Positions 6,056-6,126 of a stretch of 6,126 nucleotides of DNA are shown here, piece after piece. Position 1 is the stretch's first letter. Each line of letters opens with the position of its first letter. The DNA is taken from the NCBI GenBank assembly GCA_023424585.1, contig JAFADT010000607.1:1-6126 (forward strand), read 5' to 3'. The translations under genes were made by a program, and so were the position numbers. Origin of the DNA: Pseudomonadota bacterium. Its GTDB lineage: Bacteria; Myxococcota; Myxococcia; Myxococcales; Myxococcaceae. The notes under the pieces are model-generated. The model was not told the DNA's origin. It was given only the letters and a program-made list of their open reading frames with translations, and searched no databases.

Positions 6056-6126
6056 CCCCGCCTCCGTTCCGCTTCCGCCGGCGACTGCTGGCGGTCATGC
6101 TGCTCGCGGGTCTCATCCCGCTGGCG
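6040..6126 (+). CDS. N-terminus of a membrane protein, possibly a sensor histidine kinase (gene continues past the right edge)
   Basis: Twenty-nine codons are visible. The product begins MRRASPPPPFRFRRR and continues LLAVMLLAGLIPLA, a basic, Pro-rich cytoplasmic start followed by a hydrophobic segment. An FRRRLL-hydrophobic-LIPL start is common at the first transmembrane helix of sensor histidine kinases and chemoreceptor-like proteins, but it is not diagnostic. No kinase domain is in view. Later codons are G/C-ending as in the other real genes. The ATG at 6040 is the first in-frame start that keeps the basic stretch; the next Met (codon 20) is inside the hydrophobic segment. No good Shine-Dalgarno precedes it. 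A weak TATATG at 6023-6028 could be a -10 element, which would leave a very short leader. Membrane location is likely; the kinase identity is a guess. Confidence 0.55.
   Translation, partial: MRRASPPPPFRFRRRLLAVMLLAGLIPLA

Noticed and set aside
1..6126. CRISPR arrays, tRNA or rRNA genes, insertion sequences, attachment sites
   Set aside because: No regularly spaced direct repeats, cloverleaf or rRNA-like sequence, transposase motifs or flanking inverted repeats were seen.

Overview
The window is very GC-rich DNA whose genes use almost only G- or C-ending codons. It reads like a myxobacterium of the Myxococcus/Corallococcus type. That assignment rests on base composition, on the zinc-ribbon-plus-Ser/Thr-kinase start at the left edge, and on gene style; no marker gene is present.

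Layout, left to right. (1) The start of a minus-strand gene runs off the left edge (169 down to 2). It has a small Cys motif followed by the first strands and glycine loop of a Ser/Thr protein kinase-like domain. (2) A 214-bp gap holds an 11-bp GC-rich hairpin followed, on the minus strand, by a T-rich tract; this is a terminator for the next gene. (3) A minus-strand mannose-1-phosphate guanylyltransferase (1445 to 384) is of the short, single-domain kind. (4) A 181-bp divergent intergenic region carries a plausible rightward promoter. (5) A plus-strand pair follows: a 911-residue membrane-anchored, envelope-facing protein with two tandem SGNH/GDSL hydrolase domains (1627-4362), and an AlgI-like MBOAT O-acyltransferase (4366-5838). 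They are separated by 3 nt and lie in the same reading frame. (6) A short, uncertain minus-strand frame (6055 to 5852) lies tail-to-tail with the MBOAT gene. (7) The first 29 codons of a plus-strand membrane protein (6040 onward) run off the right edge; its N-terminus resembles that of sensor kinases.

Working together: the MBOAT protein would move acetyl (acyl) groups across the inner membrane. The double-SGNH protein would transfer them to, or remove them from, a surface glycan, as in the AlgI/AlgJ/AlgX, PatA/PatB and WssH/I systems. The divergent gene makes GDP-mannose, a precursor for mannose, fucose or rhamnose-containing surface polysaccharides. A surface-glycan acetylation locus is the natural reading, but the substrate cannot be told from sequence. 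The least ordinary features are the tandem SGNH protein with an Asp-to-Ala change in its second GDS motif, and its in-frame arrangement with the MBOAT gene across a single TGA.
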